The position numbers and the translations under genes are program-made. Below, one piece after another: positions 49,001 through 61,600 of a stretch of DNA of 64,000 nt (position 1 is the first letter of the stretch; each line of letters begins with the position of its first letter). Origin of the DNA: Tetragonia tetragonoides (taxonomy: Eukaryota > Streptophyta > Magnoliopsida > Caryophyllales > Aizoaceae). The stretch is from NCBI GenBank assembly GCA_038025085.1, contig CM076147.1, forward strand, positions 37,052,766 to 37,116,765, in the 5' to 3' direction. The notes below the pieces were generated by a model. The model saw nothing but the letters and a program-made list of their open reading frames with translations, was not told the DNA's origin and did not search any database.

Positions 49001-52000
49001 AACACTGCGTGATGACCTTGACTATCTCGATGAAAAGCATACTGTAAGTGGATTCTCTCTTAGCAAATCTCTCATTGCTTTTTTACATTCGTGTTCATTC
49101 TGTCAATCTCGTATTAGAGTCAATGATGATATAGGTGTATTATAAAAAAATTAAAAAATGTGTATGCTTCTCAATTGTAGCTTCTTCTTACTGCTTTTGG
49201 TGATTACTTCATCCGCTTGTTGGCCTGTTAGCAAAAGATACACTATCTTTCATTGCTCTCTCACCCTTTTTGCTTTGTTTGTATCTTTCATTCTTTTGCC
49301 TTTTATTTTCCCTCCATTTGTACTGGTGATACCAGCTTCACTAGTCCAACATTAGCTCGTATATTAGTTTCTTGTAGGTTGATATATGTGACCAATATTA
49401 ATATTTTTATGACCAATTTCAGCTGATGTTATATACAACTTTTAAGACATCAAATATTTATAATCAACCTTTTGTATGATAGGATGTTTCTAATTCCAAT
49501 TGAAAGAAGAATAAAAAAGCTGTCCTCAGACATATTTGGATTTGAGATGTATTCTATCATTATTCATAGAGTGTCCAGAATTACATCCACCATGGAACAA
49601 AAGAAAACCAAGGAATAGATGTGCTGAGCCAAAATAAGTGACATTTTGTAAACATGGATTTGTACTCCTTTTGAGACGAAGACTACAAGAACTTTGATGG
49701 TTGAATGCGAGCCAATGTGTTCTTTTATGATTTGAAAGTCCGACTCAAATTGATGGGAATTGCTGTTTATCTAAAAAGTGCATGGTAAGTGTCCTGGGTG
49801 TTGTGAACTGCTTATACTTGCATCTTTTGTGGAATTGTTTGCTGTTTTTCCTATAACTGTCTTTTGTTCTCATGTTTTCTTAGTACTGTGACTACTTTCT
49901 CATTGAGTGTGCTAGTTGTTGTGTTTGTTTGTCAGTGTGTGTGGGCTCATGGGCACAATAGTGTCCATTTTCAGGTGTGTTTCTTCCTCTAATATAGGCC
50001 ATTTGCGGGTTTGATTGGGGAGAGTTTTGTTAGGTAACTACAAGTGAGCGTAAAACTTAGTTGGATCTACCAATGATAGTACGGACTTGGCCGTTTAACA
50101 GTGAAGAATCAATCTAACGGACTTTACATAACGGGATAACATTAAGGCTTAGTGGTGATGGCTGTAACAAACTGTCTTTTCTAACTACAGCTGTGAACTC
50201 AATCTTATCATATGGCTAGATGCATGTGCTATATGCTTCAGTTGCATTTACGCAAGTTGTAAAGTGAAAGGTGTTCAAGCTAAGGACTTGCAAGTGTTGT
50301 TGTTGTGGGTTAAACCTATATGGAGATTTGGGATATCCTGGAGAAAACCAGAGGAAAAAGATAACTGACTTTGTAAAATTCATTAAGGTTAGTGGTCGGA
50401 TAGATTTTGGATGATGAAGTGGAACAAGGAGTCACTTATTTGGCAATTCTATGGTCAAAAGTCAAATTAACAAGCGATAAGAAGATGGAATATTCAAGCC
50501 TTGACTTTTTCAAACTTTACATATTCCTTGTCTATTAAAGATTATCATGTAGTGGATATTTTGGTGTCTAATTTGCTGCTTGTTCTTTCTTTTTCCTGCT
50601 GCATACTTTGGGGTTAGAGGAGGGTAGGTTGTAAACTGAGGCGTGTTGATGGGTGAGTGAGCTCTATGATTGTTGTAAGAGGTTAGTTGTGTTGCAGCAC
50701 TGTTTTGTGCATTTACACTTTTTTTGTTAAATATTATCTGCCCCTTAATTGTCCTGATGAGTTTGCATATATTTTTTTTGATAGATACTCAAGTCCTAAC
50801 TGACAAGGAGTTGATGTCTTGTTAGGTTTTTGGAGAGGTGGCAGAAGGTCATGACACTTTAATGAGAATAAATGAAGCTTATGTAGATGAGAAAGGTAGA
50901 CCATTTAAAAATATAAGGTAATAGTCTTTTGAATCTTAATGTTTTCAGTTACATTTATTTGCCAATGCAAATAATAGGTATCTCTCAACATATGCATCTT
51001 AACAACACATTGACATTGCCCCAATGCCTCCAAAGAGGCTCCCATCCAAGCAGGGTAGGGGGTCAAGTGAATGCAGCATTATCCTTGTGAAATTAGCAAT
51101 GCTGTGTTCATTGTGCATCTTACTATTTCTGATGTATTCCAACAGAATAAAGCATACTTATGTACTCGAGGATCCATTTGAAGACCCTCCACAGCTGGGC
51201 GAATTAATCCCTGATGCTTCCCCTGAAGGAAAACCAAAAGAGGAGGTAGTTCTCTTTCTGTCCATTTTGCAGTATGCATTCTATATTAACTTATTTTAGT
51301 AAGATGATTGCCGACAGTGACTTAGTGTGTCTCAGCTGGCTATTTGCATTTATAAGTTCCACAGAACTTTGAGAAAAGCCATTTGTCATCATAGAGAAGG
51401 GCCATTATTTTCTTTTTTGTATCCCCCTTGAAAGCGTTACCACTATCGCGACTGCGACCACTATTTAGTTCTCTACTAACAGCTAGGGGTGAACACCGGT
51501 CCAAACCGGAACCGGAAAAAACCGGAACCTGAATCGCCCAAAAACTAAGACCTGATTATTCCGGTTTAAACCGAACCGGACTTGAATTCAGGTCCGGTCC
51601 GGTTTAAGACTGGAATTTTGTTTTCCCTTTCTTTTTTTTTTTTTTTTGAAAATCCGTGCAGCACCAGCAAATCAGCTATAGCATTCTACCTTAATTTTAT
51701 GTGGCTAATTATGCTGAAATTTCTCCTATAATGTACCTAATGGCTAATACAATTAGAGTAAAATCAAACACTTTACACTAGTACTTTATGTACTTAATGT
51801 GTCATTGAGCATTCATCACACACAATCAAATTACCACCACCGCCGTGAACCGTGACGGCGAGGTCTTCGACTACAAGTGCTGGCTGAGTGGGAGTCGTGG
51901 TCTGGGACCTCTGGGTGGTGACTTTGGCAGGCGCGGGCGCGCGGCAGCCGTTGCGGCGCTGCTAGTGAGCAGGCGGCGCAAAGCCGCTGCTGCAGGTGAG

Positions 52001-55000
52001 GTGAGAGAGATAGCGGGCCACGGGCAGGTGAGAGTGAGAGATAGGCGCGGGCAGATCTTGGTGGTGCAGGCAAACGGCGGTCCGACCAGGCGTGCAGGTG
52101 ACTGGTGAGAACTGAGAGTGAGAAAGGAGGAGGAGAGAGAGAACAGAGAAGAGACTAGAGAATTGGGAAATGAAAAATGAAATTGTGAAACCCTAACTCT
52201 CACTCTCTCACCGTGAAAAATTTTCATTTCTCTTATTTATTTATTTATTTATTTTGGCAAAATTGGGATTGGGTTTTGACCCGGAAAAGACCGGACCGGG
52301 ATTGCTGTTTTGCGCGGCCCTGAACCTGAACCGGAATCATTCAGGTCCGGTTTTTCCGGTCCGGTTCGGTCCAAAAATCCGGTTCAAACCGGATGATGAA
52401 CAACCCAACAGCTGCCCAAGAGCACTGGTCAACGGAACGGTAATGTGATATCTTCCTATATCATACTGCTAGAAAATAATGAGGTGGAACCCTGAGTGGG
52501 TAGCTCAGCTGGTAAAATCTATGAGATTTGTTCCAGAGGTCCATTCAAGCCTCCTCAGGGCCACTAGAGGTATACCCATGTCATTTAAAAAATAGAAAGA
52601 AAGTATAGGAGGTGGTCCATCTTAATTAGTGGGAAATCCTGGGCCTGTTAGGGTTGTACAATGCTTGATAGGATTGTCTTATTTAAGTGGTATGGAAGAA
52701 AGAGTGGTATGAGAACCTGAATTTTGAATACTGAGACAAATTTATTAAGTGAAAAATTGTTTTGGTAGCTGTGATCCTTGATAAGTGTATTTGGACTAGC
52801 CTTGTGCAACATGATAATATCTAATCTCTTCAAACCTTCCTAGAAGGTGGAGGGAAGTTATTCTATGATGCAAATTACAGTCTAGTGTTAAATAGTTCTA
52901 CCCACAAAAAGTGAAAAATTATAATGAAGGTAAACTGATCTATCGTTGTCAACTTTATAGTGAGAGTTGGCATGTCATATGCTATGGAAGTGCTTCTTGG
53001 TATCGATCTTGTTTCAGGCTGTGGTCAGGAGACTTGGTTTGAATTTAACCATGCTAGTATGTTATAACTCATCCGATTTCTGAATATATAATCTGGTAGT
53101 TTATTTCTGAAAGAAGCAGTTTATTTTGGGCTCAATCCTGGTGGTTGTAAGAGAGAAAGAAATGTCACTACAATTGCATTTGCAAATGAGAGTTTCTCAA
53201 GAATCATCAAGTCTATAGAAACAAACCCCACATATTATGTCTCTGCCTCTTTTAATGAGGCCAATTTTTGGAAGAAACTTGTATAGGTTGCATCTTTTCT
53301 TGTCCTTTCCAAAGCCTTTTTTTATTTTAGTTTTATTTATATTCTTTTTGGGCTCTTAACGATGCTAGGATGCAAGTGCTCAACCAGAAAGTAGGGAAGT
53401 TTTGAATTTTCTTTCTAAGTAATCTTCATTCTTCATGATAAGGAGGTAGAGAGATGGTGTAATCAGGGACCCATTTTCTGCAGTTTTTCTGTTTCTTCTT
53501 ATTAAATATCCGGGAGGGTTATTTGATTATCTATCATTACATATCCATCTTCTCTATTCCTCTCATTAGACCACTCCCATTTGTGAGTTAGATACAGATC
53601 CTCCGTTCTTGACAATGTTGATGGTTTTATTTGAATGAACAATCTCTTACAAGCTCAGAGATCACCAAAGGAATTATCCTTATGCAACAATCTCTGACAT
53701 TGTCATCTAGTGTTTGATTATATGGTATCAAAGTAGAGTTTCGGGATAGTCTAGCTCTTTTAATGCCGCATCCATTATCTGTCAACCATTCGCAAAGCAT
53801 TTTGTTGAGATAGTGCTAGGCAACAGTGCGACTAACACCTCTGGTCAAATTCTTATACAGACTAATGAGAATACTAATCCCGAATTCTGATGAAGTGCTT
53901 TGTAACATTTTTTGCGCTACAAACTGATTTTTCTATTTATGTTTGTTAACATTTCTATGTTTAGGTTGATGATGAGGTCAGACTTGAAGATGATTGGGTG
54001 CCTATGGATGAGCAATTACCTGCAGGAGAGCTTGAAGAAATAATTCGTACAAAGGAAGCGCAATCTAGGGCTGTTGTACTTGAAAGTGTATGTATATTAC
54101 TCCCATATCAATTTTATTCATTTATATTCTGAACGAAAGGTGACTTAGAGTCGTTTACTTTTCCATGGTGTAACAGATTGGCGACATTCCTGATGCTGAT
54201 GTTAAGCCTCCTGAAAACGTGCTGTTTGTTTGTAAACTTAATCCAGTAACTGAAGTGAGTTACATACTTGCTTTTCAGGATGTCCTGTTGCAACTTGGAA
54301 GCTTCTTATTTTTCAATTCGTCGACTGTCTAACATAACTGTATGTCTTTTTGGCTGTTTACTCAGGATGAAGACTTGCATACAATATTTTCACGCTTTGG
54401 AACTGTTACATCGTAAGTGAATGAATGGATTTTCAGTCATTTTCTCCTTCTAATTTGAATTGTCTTCGAAAATAACTGTTTGGTTGCAGGGCTGAGGTTA
54501 TCCGTGATTTTAAGACTGGAGATAGTTTGTGCTATGCTTTCATTGGTAAGTAGAAAAATCTTTATCATTAATGACTCGTATCATTGTATCACATCACTTA
54601 TGGAACTGAAAGTGAAAAGCTTACAATTGATGTAGTTGCTTTTCTTGTCCCATCTGCTTTGTCCATCCTTTCTTTTTGTATCTTGAACGTATGTGTCTTG
54701 CTTTTTAATTTTTATAGAAAATAAGTATGGTTCTTACTTTATATGACTTGTTTAAATATTTTTGGTCATGCATATAGTCCAAAAACTAACTGCAGTTATT
54801 GATGGCTAATATTGGATTATGACAGAGTTTGAGTCCAATGATGCATGTGAGCGAGCTTACTTCAAGGTTTGTTATGCCTTATTAATACCTTTTTTGTGTG
54901 GCTTGTTTTCCTCTTTTAGATAAGAAAAATGTATGCAACAATGAGTGTCAGAAATCAGCACAAGAGGACTTTGTGTCTTCTATGAAAAGAATAGGCTTTG

Positions 55001-57206
55001 CTTGTGTTTCTTTTATGCTATTTCCACTCTCACATTCACAAATAAAAGTTCCTTTTAGTCTCCGTATGTATACTAACTACTGAGGGGGTTTGTTGTGAAA
55101 CAAACTGAGAGCTTCAGTATTTCAGGACGCGTGTGACTTGTCAGCTAGTTTCTTCTAATTGCTGCAAATTTTCATGATTTCCTGTCAATGCCCCTTCAAC
55201 CTCTAAAAAAGAAAATGGAATATTGCTAAATGATGAGAAAGACTTGGAATAAGTAAGCCCAAAAAATTTGAATAACTCATACATTGTTTGTTGCAGATGG
55301 ACAACGCCTTAATTGATGACAGAAGGATACATGTAGATTTCAGTCAAAGTGTTTCGAAGTTGTGGAATCAATTTAGACGCAAAGGCCCCCAGCAAGGTAG
55401 AAACCATTTTTATCTCAAATTTCTTATGATTCCTTTATTGATGAACTAAATGCCCTTCTATAACAGTTTTGATAGTAAAGGGAACACTGGAGTAATTAGA
55501 CATTAGAGTTTGATTTTAAGATATAGATTCAAAGAGACTGTGCTTTACCAAAGTGGGTTCAAGCAACTCGCTTGCTGCTATTTTGAGGTGTCTTTCTGGC
55601 AAGGTATGAATTCATTGAAGAGCCTGAGCCGTGGAGCTCTGACATCCTTTTTCTCATAATGGGCACCCTCCCTTGGTGATTTGTTGGTTGAAACTTGAAA
55701 GTGAACTTTCTTATTTTTATTTCTGTGAAGGCAAGAGTCATCTTGGGCTACCCTATCTCATGGCCAAACCAGGATTACATGACCAAGCACTTGGGAGGGG
55801 GAAGGGGCAAATGCTTCCAAGCCGTGGGAATAGAACTTGGGTAATAGTGGTAATGGAAACACACCCAAGCTCCAACCACTATGCTATTACTATGAGGCTG
55901 TGATAGCTCAATTCTTCTTTTTTGCTTGATATGCATTTTTGGGGTTTTGCACATGATTTTTCTACTGGTTGTTGTTTTGGCTCTGAGTTGCTTGCATCTC
56001 TGATACATATATTGTCTAAATTTGGTGGCTTAGAGCTGATTTGTGATCCAACATGTGATGACGACAGATTCTTGAAATAGTTGTGTGAATTGATCTTCAA
56101 CTTCTATTTACTTGATGGTGCTTGGTCTGTATGTTACGTTTTTAACGTTGGAGCATTTTGCAACCACAGCTTTTTCCCCATCTGTTTGAACTAGGAGTGA
56201 TCTCTGTACTTTGTTCTGTTACATGTACAGGTAGAGGTTGCTTCAAATGTGGCGCTCCAGATCATATTGCCAGAGATTGCACCGGAGATGCTACTGTTCC
56301 TCAGCATCAGAAATTTGTCTTGAAAGATGATAATCGACAACATGGCGGAGACAAAAATGCAGGGTTGGTGATTTACCATTAACTACCCCCCAACCTAACG
56401 CCACGGGTCTCCTTATTTTCTGTCTAACAATGCTTGCTGCATGCAGCTATGAGATGGTGTTCGATGAGGATGGTGGAAGTCCACGACAAGGAAAAAGACA
56501 ACGAGGTCATGAACAAGATGATGGGATGAAGAGACAGAGATCTGAGAGGGGTGGTTCTGATGATGGTAAACGGAGAAATTTTGGCAACAGAGAGTCAAGT
56601 GACAGGCATAGGGAGCAATTCAAAAGTGACGAACATGACAGACATGGTGGCAGGAGAGATCACAGGGAGAGCAGAGACAGTAGCAGGAGAGATGACAGGG
56701 ATCTCAGAGAGAGCAGGGACGGTAGCAGGAGAGATGACAGGGATCTCAGAGAGAGCAGGGACGGTAGCAGGAGAGATGACAGGGATCTCAGAGAGAGCAA
56801 GGACGGTAGCAGGAGAGATGACAGGGATCTCAGAGAGAGCAAGGACGGTAGCAGGAGAGATGACAGGGATCACAAGGAGAGGAGGTATGATGGGGAATAT
56901 AGAAAGAGGATGGTTGATACTGATAGACGAGACAACAGAGAAGAACCAAGTAGCAGAAAGAGAGATTCAGAAATAGATGGTGATGGAAGCAGGAGAGAAG
57001 AGAGAGCATATGGGAGAACCAGCTCAAAGGGTTATGATCATCATCATGATGACAAGAGAAAAGACAAAAGTGATGAATCAAGTCATAGGAGGAGAGACTC
57101 AGAATCTGATATTCAGAGGAGCAGAGGGGAAGAGCGAGATAATGGGAAGAGAAGCTCAAGAGATTACAACGGTCATGATGAAAGGCGGCAAGGTGACAGG
57201 AGGTAG
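46021..57206 (+). CDS. CYP59: CYP59-type nuclear cyclophilin with RRM, zinc knuckle and RS/RD-rich tail
   Basis: A multidomain peptidyl-prolyl isomerase (PPIL4 family) that binds RNA and the RNA polymerase II tail and links transcription with mRNA processing. Exons: 46021-46118, 46777-46881, 48744-48861, 48993-49043, 50826-50917, 51146-51245, 53965-54087, 54177-54254, 54366-54412, 54490-54545, 54826-54866, 55297-55396, 56231-56363 and 56447-57206. All are GT-AG and in phase, for 633 residues. The cyclophilin-like domain spans about residues 1-160 ([32 protein letters not shown]). The RRM is about 240-330 ([25 protein letters not shown]). The zinc knuckle [14 protein letters not shown] is a complete C-X2-C-X4-H-X4-C. 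The tail is RS/RD-rich and longer than in Arabidopsis (about 506 residues in total) because of a 42-bp tandem expansion. No lesion was seen. Confidence 0.95.
46882..48743 (+). other. CYP59 intron 2
   Basis: About 1.9 kb between exons 2 and 3. No nested gene; a C11 tract near 48313 and alternating GTGCG words near 48180 are the only notable items. Confidence 0.6.
49044..50825 (+). other. CYP59 intron 4
   Basis: Between exons 4 and 5. No gene or clear repeat seen. Confidence 0.6.
51486..52412. mobile_element. hAT-like non-autonomous element in CYP59 intron 6
   Basis: The left end TAGGGGTGAACACCGG is hAT-like. The right end is GGATGATGAACAACCCA, an imperfect inverted counterpart. AACAGC occurs just outside both ends (CTAACAGC and CCAACAGC), which fits an 8-bp duplication with one mismatch. 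Both ends are packed with ACCGGAACCGG / GGTCCGGTTTT inverted words. A GC-rich core (51840-52110) differs sharply from the AT-rich intron. No transposase domain was recognised. Confidence 0.6.
52485..52610 (+). repeat. SINE-like, tRNA-derived repeat in CYP59 intron 6
   Basis: Contains GGGTAGCTCAGCTGGTAAAA, an A-box-like tRNA head, then GTTCCAGAGGTCCATTCAAGC, a degenerate B box, and ends in an A-rich stretch. Confidence 0.45.
52611..53964 (+). other. Remainder of CYP59 intron 6
   Basis: Intron sequence up to the acceptor TTTAG before exon 7. No gene recognised. Confidence 0.5.
55397..56230 (+). other. CYP59 intron 12, with a possible reverse SINE
   Basis: Intron before the zinc-knuckle exon. 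55770-55910 on the minus strand reads GCATAGTGGTTGGAGCTTGG, then a degenerate B-box-like CCCAAGTTCTATTCCC. This suggests another tRNA-derived repeat, but the match is weak. Confidence 0.4.
56668..56868 (+). repeat. 42-bp in-frame minisatellite in the CYP59 tail
   Basis: Four full 42-bp units begin at 56701, 56743, 56785 and 56827, preceded by a partial unit. Each encodes 14 residues ([14 protein letters not shown] or [14 protein letters not shown]). The 42-base period keeps all frames open, which explains long overlapping frames in both directions that are not genes. Confidence 0.97.
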
Positions 57207-57213
57207 TCAAGTC

Positions 57214-57345
57214 TATGGAATTACATGTAACCAAAATGACAGACAAATTAACTGTAGTTTATGGAATTACATGCAACCAAAATGAAATCACAATTAATTG
57301 TAGGCAAGATGTCGCGTTTATGGAATTACATGTAACCAAAATGAC
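57214..57345 (+). repeat. Three spaced copies of a 26-bp motif after the CYP59 stop codon
   Basis: TATGGAATTACATG(T/C)AACC starts at 57214, 57260 and 57319. The copies are separated by partly similar sequence (ATTAACTGTAG / ATTAATTGTAG). They lie in the probable 3' UTR. Confidence 0.85.
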
Positions 57346-58695
57346 AGACCAACAAGAAGCGGAGTCCAGGGTTATCGTTTTGGTTGCCTACAATTAATGT
57401 GGTGCATAAAGTACTTGGGCAGAAACATGCAGAATACAGGAAAATAGGAACCGGAGAGACCTACGTGGTGCTGTGAGCCTGCCGGCGCCTGTTGGAAACA
57501 TGCATCCTTTGAGTTTCCAGGAGGGCCCTGTGGTACATGAAAGGTATTCTCAGTCAAGACTCAAGACATCCAGTGTGATGGCCACCAACGAGTTTCAGTT
57601 GCATGCTTATTGACTTTGTGATTTCAGCTGCGAGAGTTGTCCTGTCCGTTAATGAAGGGGTCATTTACCAGTAATTTTGTCTTCTTTGGTGTATCACCCA
57701 TATCTTGCGAAACAAAGGAACAAAAACCGCCATGTTGGTGATCAAAAAAATGAATCATGTATACAGTATACTAACTTTGTAAGGAACTTTCTATGTTCAG
57801 GATTTACTTGTCGCTGAGACATTTATCACTTCATATCAATCATATGCGTATAATTAGTGAATAGTGAGAACTTGCACTTTCAAAAGAAATACTTTTTTTT
57901 TTTTTTGGTGCGATTCAAAAGAAATACTTAAAAAGCAAGAAACAAGGGTTATTGAATAATTTGTAAATATGCATGACTAGGAAATAAACAATAACGATTT
58001 TATCATGTGCTTTTATGCATTTATGTTGTGTGTCCAAAGTTTTCGTAACCTATATGTAGATAAAGCTAAAACATTGTGCAAAGCAAGAAACAAGGGTTAT
58101 TGAATAATTTGCAAATATGCATGACTTGAATGTGTCAATGCACAACAACAATAAGTTCTAGATATGATTATATTCCATGTATACATGTAACATGTCTCAA
58201 GCAAACTTCAATAAGAAACTTAAATTTTAACGCGATTTCTACTTTGGTTGAAATAGATAAAATGATATTATATCATTTTGCAAAAAAAAGGAGGTGAACA
58301 ATGTATGCTATGATATATACACACACATAAATAGATAAAATGATCACAATCAGGACGAGAATTTTGGCATACAACACTTTAAAATTACAAACATTTGTTT
58401 GAAAATGGTATTTTTAACCTTGGTATTATCCTCACCCTATCTTTATTAATATTATTATGTTTTCTTACCCTTAAAAAATTTAAAACTAAACAAAACAAAA
58501 ACAAAAGATAAATATATTAAGCTTCATTTAATTGTGTGATAATTCCCCTCGGAAAAAGTAAATAATAAAAATAATTAAAATGAACTGTGATACTATAATG
58601 TTTCGCTCTTGTTTTATTTTAGGCAGCACACAAACACAAGAGATAAACCACTCCAACGCAGCTTTCTCCTTTGTCCGTAAAACATTTACAAAACA
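57346..58695. other. Intergenic region between CYP59 and YchF
   Basis: AT-rich. The phrase AGCAAGAAACAAGGGTTATT occurs twice (57935 and 58083), so part of this stretch is locally duplicated. No gene seen. Confidence 0.5.
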
Positions 58696-61600
58696 ATGGC
58701 GAGAGTAGGATGTTGTCACCGTTGGCTATCTTCTGGGTTCCCTCTCAAATCATCCTTTCTCTCTCCAGACCAATCTCTGAATAGATGTTTCTCCAATTAT
58801 ATATTCACCAAGAGAAGCTACTCTTCATCATCCAGAATTACTATGAGCTTAAAAGCAGGCATTGTTGGTCTTCCTAATGTGGGAAAATCCACTCTTTTTA
58901 ATGCTGTTGTAAGTTTTTATCTTTCTTTTGATACTCTCTTTGAATTAAATTGGCTATTTATGTTGTCTGATTTACTGGGTTTTGCTTTGTTTAAAGTGGA
59001 GGGTTGAGTGTTGGTGTATAGTGTATTGCTGTATGCCTGTAAGGTGTTTGAAATAATGACTGTTATGAATTGTGCTTATTTTGTGAACTGTATCTGTTGG
59101 GAAGTTCTGGGTAGTTGCTTGATTGTGGTCTTTTTGCCTACAGTGGCTAAATTGATAGTTTGTGATTTTGGAATGTTGGTGGATGGAGACTAGTTGTATC
59201 AAGTATGACCATTGGAATATGCTTGAGTGTGATTTCTGATTTATGGTGGATGAAATTATTGTGTTTATGGTAGTAAAATACCGCCCTCGTACTTTTATGT
59301 TAGTGATTATTCAACTGGTTTTTCTATAATCTTGTTTTTCTGTACAATGTTGCTTAGAAAAGCAGCAATGTCGAGGGGTATGTTATACATATTGGCAATG
59401 CTGTGTACTGGGGTCCTTGGGGTGCACTTATCTTCCCGGACGTGACATTAACTCATATCTCTATGACCCTTCCTTTATGCTTGCACGTTGCACCTCTCTA
59501 AGCATATGGTTTAGACCTTGTACAAGAAATTAGAAGAAGAAGGAAAAGCAGGAGGAAGAGGAGGGGACATATTAGAGAACAAAGTTGCACCTCTCTAAGC
59601 AATTGCACCCTTCGTCACTGAAACCCCAAGAGAAGAGATAATAGGAATACGAGAAGAAATAGAAAGGGTAGGGGTTGGTATATCCCAATTCCAAGCATCC
59701 TCCTAGACTCTAACGTTAAGACCATTACCCACACACTTATACTTGATCAAATGGAAGAAGAAATATGATACCTGAGAGATGAACTTCCAATGATAAGCAT
59801 GAGAATGGGAGACAATCAAACCGGCATGAGTGTCCCAATCCACCCATTTCCCTGAGGACGATATTTGCTCTTGATTACTCAGTTGCATAGGGTATCAGAG
59901 TCCAATGGGTCTTGCCACAAACAACCTTCCAATGACAAGCATGGGAATTGGGAGACAATCAAAACCGGCATGCGTGTCCCTATCCACATATTCCACAAAG
60001 ACGGTTTTTGCTCTTGATTACTCAGTTGCATAGGGTATCGGATTCCAATGGGTCTCGCCACAAACAACCACTTACCCACCAACAAGATGTTCTTCAAAGC
60101 CGATTGCAACCCGAACCACCCTCCACTCAGTCTTGGGTCTACACACGAAATCCTAGTGAACAAAGTCGTCTCGCCTACTCCCATCAGCCCCAGACCACCA
60201 AAAAGCTCCTATCAGCACTACTAACACTATCTAACTAAACTTTATCACCAAGTGTTTACCTTCTTTGACTCCACTAACCACACTAATCCTAGTTCTTAGG
60301 AAATAGAAACTTGCCACTAAGTACTAAAACTATATTTCATCAATAAGTTATTTTAATTAAGTTTGGAGCATAAACTAACAAATATCTGTAACACTAAATT
60401 TTTCACAGGTTGAAAATGGAAAGGCTCAAGCTGCAAATTTTCCTTTCTGCACCATAGAGCCAAATGTAGGCATTGTTGCTGTTCCAGACCCACGATTGCA
60501 GGTGCTTTCTGATTTAAGCAAATCTCAGAAGACAGTTGCAGCATCTGTAGAATTCGTGGATATTGCTGGGCTTGTGAAGGGAGCCAGCCAGGGAGAGGTT
60601 TTGTCTTTTGTTTCTTCTTAACAGTTTGAATTGCTCCTCACTATGTTCCTTCCAGGTTGTTGGAATGTCATTTAAATCATTTATCTAAATTCTATAATAT
60701 TCTCATTGCAGGGACTAGGTAATAAATTCTTATCACATATCCGTGAAGTCGATTCCATACTTCAGGTGCTTATCATTGATGATAATAAAGGCTCATTGCA
60801 TAAGAGACTATAGCAAAACAAAATGATTCCTTTATTTCGAATGTACACTTTCACATGTCCAGGATGAGGGATTGTCTTTTAAGATATTTTAGACTCTGCC
60901 CAATGCGGGTGCATCTTCATTTGTTTTTGCTTATGCTCATATTTCTGAGGTGGAGAATTTAGTGCTCCTATATTTATGGAAATATCTTCATAGTTAAGGG
61001 TCTGCTGCCAGAAAGGAGTGCTGGAATCCTTGATTGTTTCATTTGGAAGAGAGAGGTTTTTCTGCACAAAGGCCAATAAACGTATTTAATTAAACTGATC
61101 CTTCATATTTGTGATTTGTTTTCTTGATTTAATAAAAAAATTCTTCGAAAAAAAGAGAGAAAGAAAAATAAAATCTAGGGAGTAAGTTAATGGATGTCTC
61201 ATATGAAGTAGCAAGTGCTTAACCAAAAAAAGATGAATTAGTTTTTGAGAGAGAGACATTTGGATAAGTTATAGGACTGAAAGTCTGAAACAGTGTTATC
61301 CACTGCTTTTTTTTTTTCTTTTTTTTTCGGTGAAGTGGGAGGGAGAGGGTTTGGCAAAGGCTGTTTATGTGACCTGAACCTGTGCTTTCCAGGGTTACGG
61401 CAAGGCTGTGTCGAAGTTAATGAGGAGGGGATAAACACATTACAGGAATGGAATATGCCACTAAATCGACAAGTAATAATAGATATAGCAATTGCTTCCA
61501 GTATGCAGTTTGAGGTACCCACAAAATGAAACAGTGTGAGGGGCATTCTAAAAACCTCTTTGCGTTGTGCTCTTCACACTGCACTCTCAAGTCTCAACTA

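Noticed and set aside
51845..52227. GC-rich frames on both strands in CYP59 intron 6
   Set aside because: They overlap each other antisense within a hAT-like element and have no recognisable domain. Reported only as part of that element.
56551..57285. Several long frames on both strands over the CYP59 tail
   Set aside because: Shadows created by the 42-bp repeat, whose length is a multiple of three.
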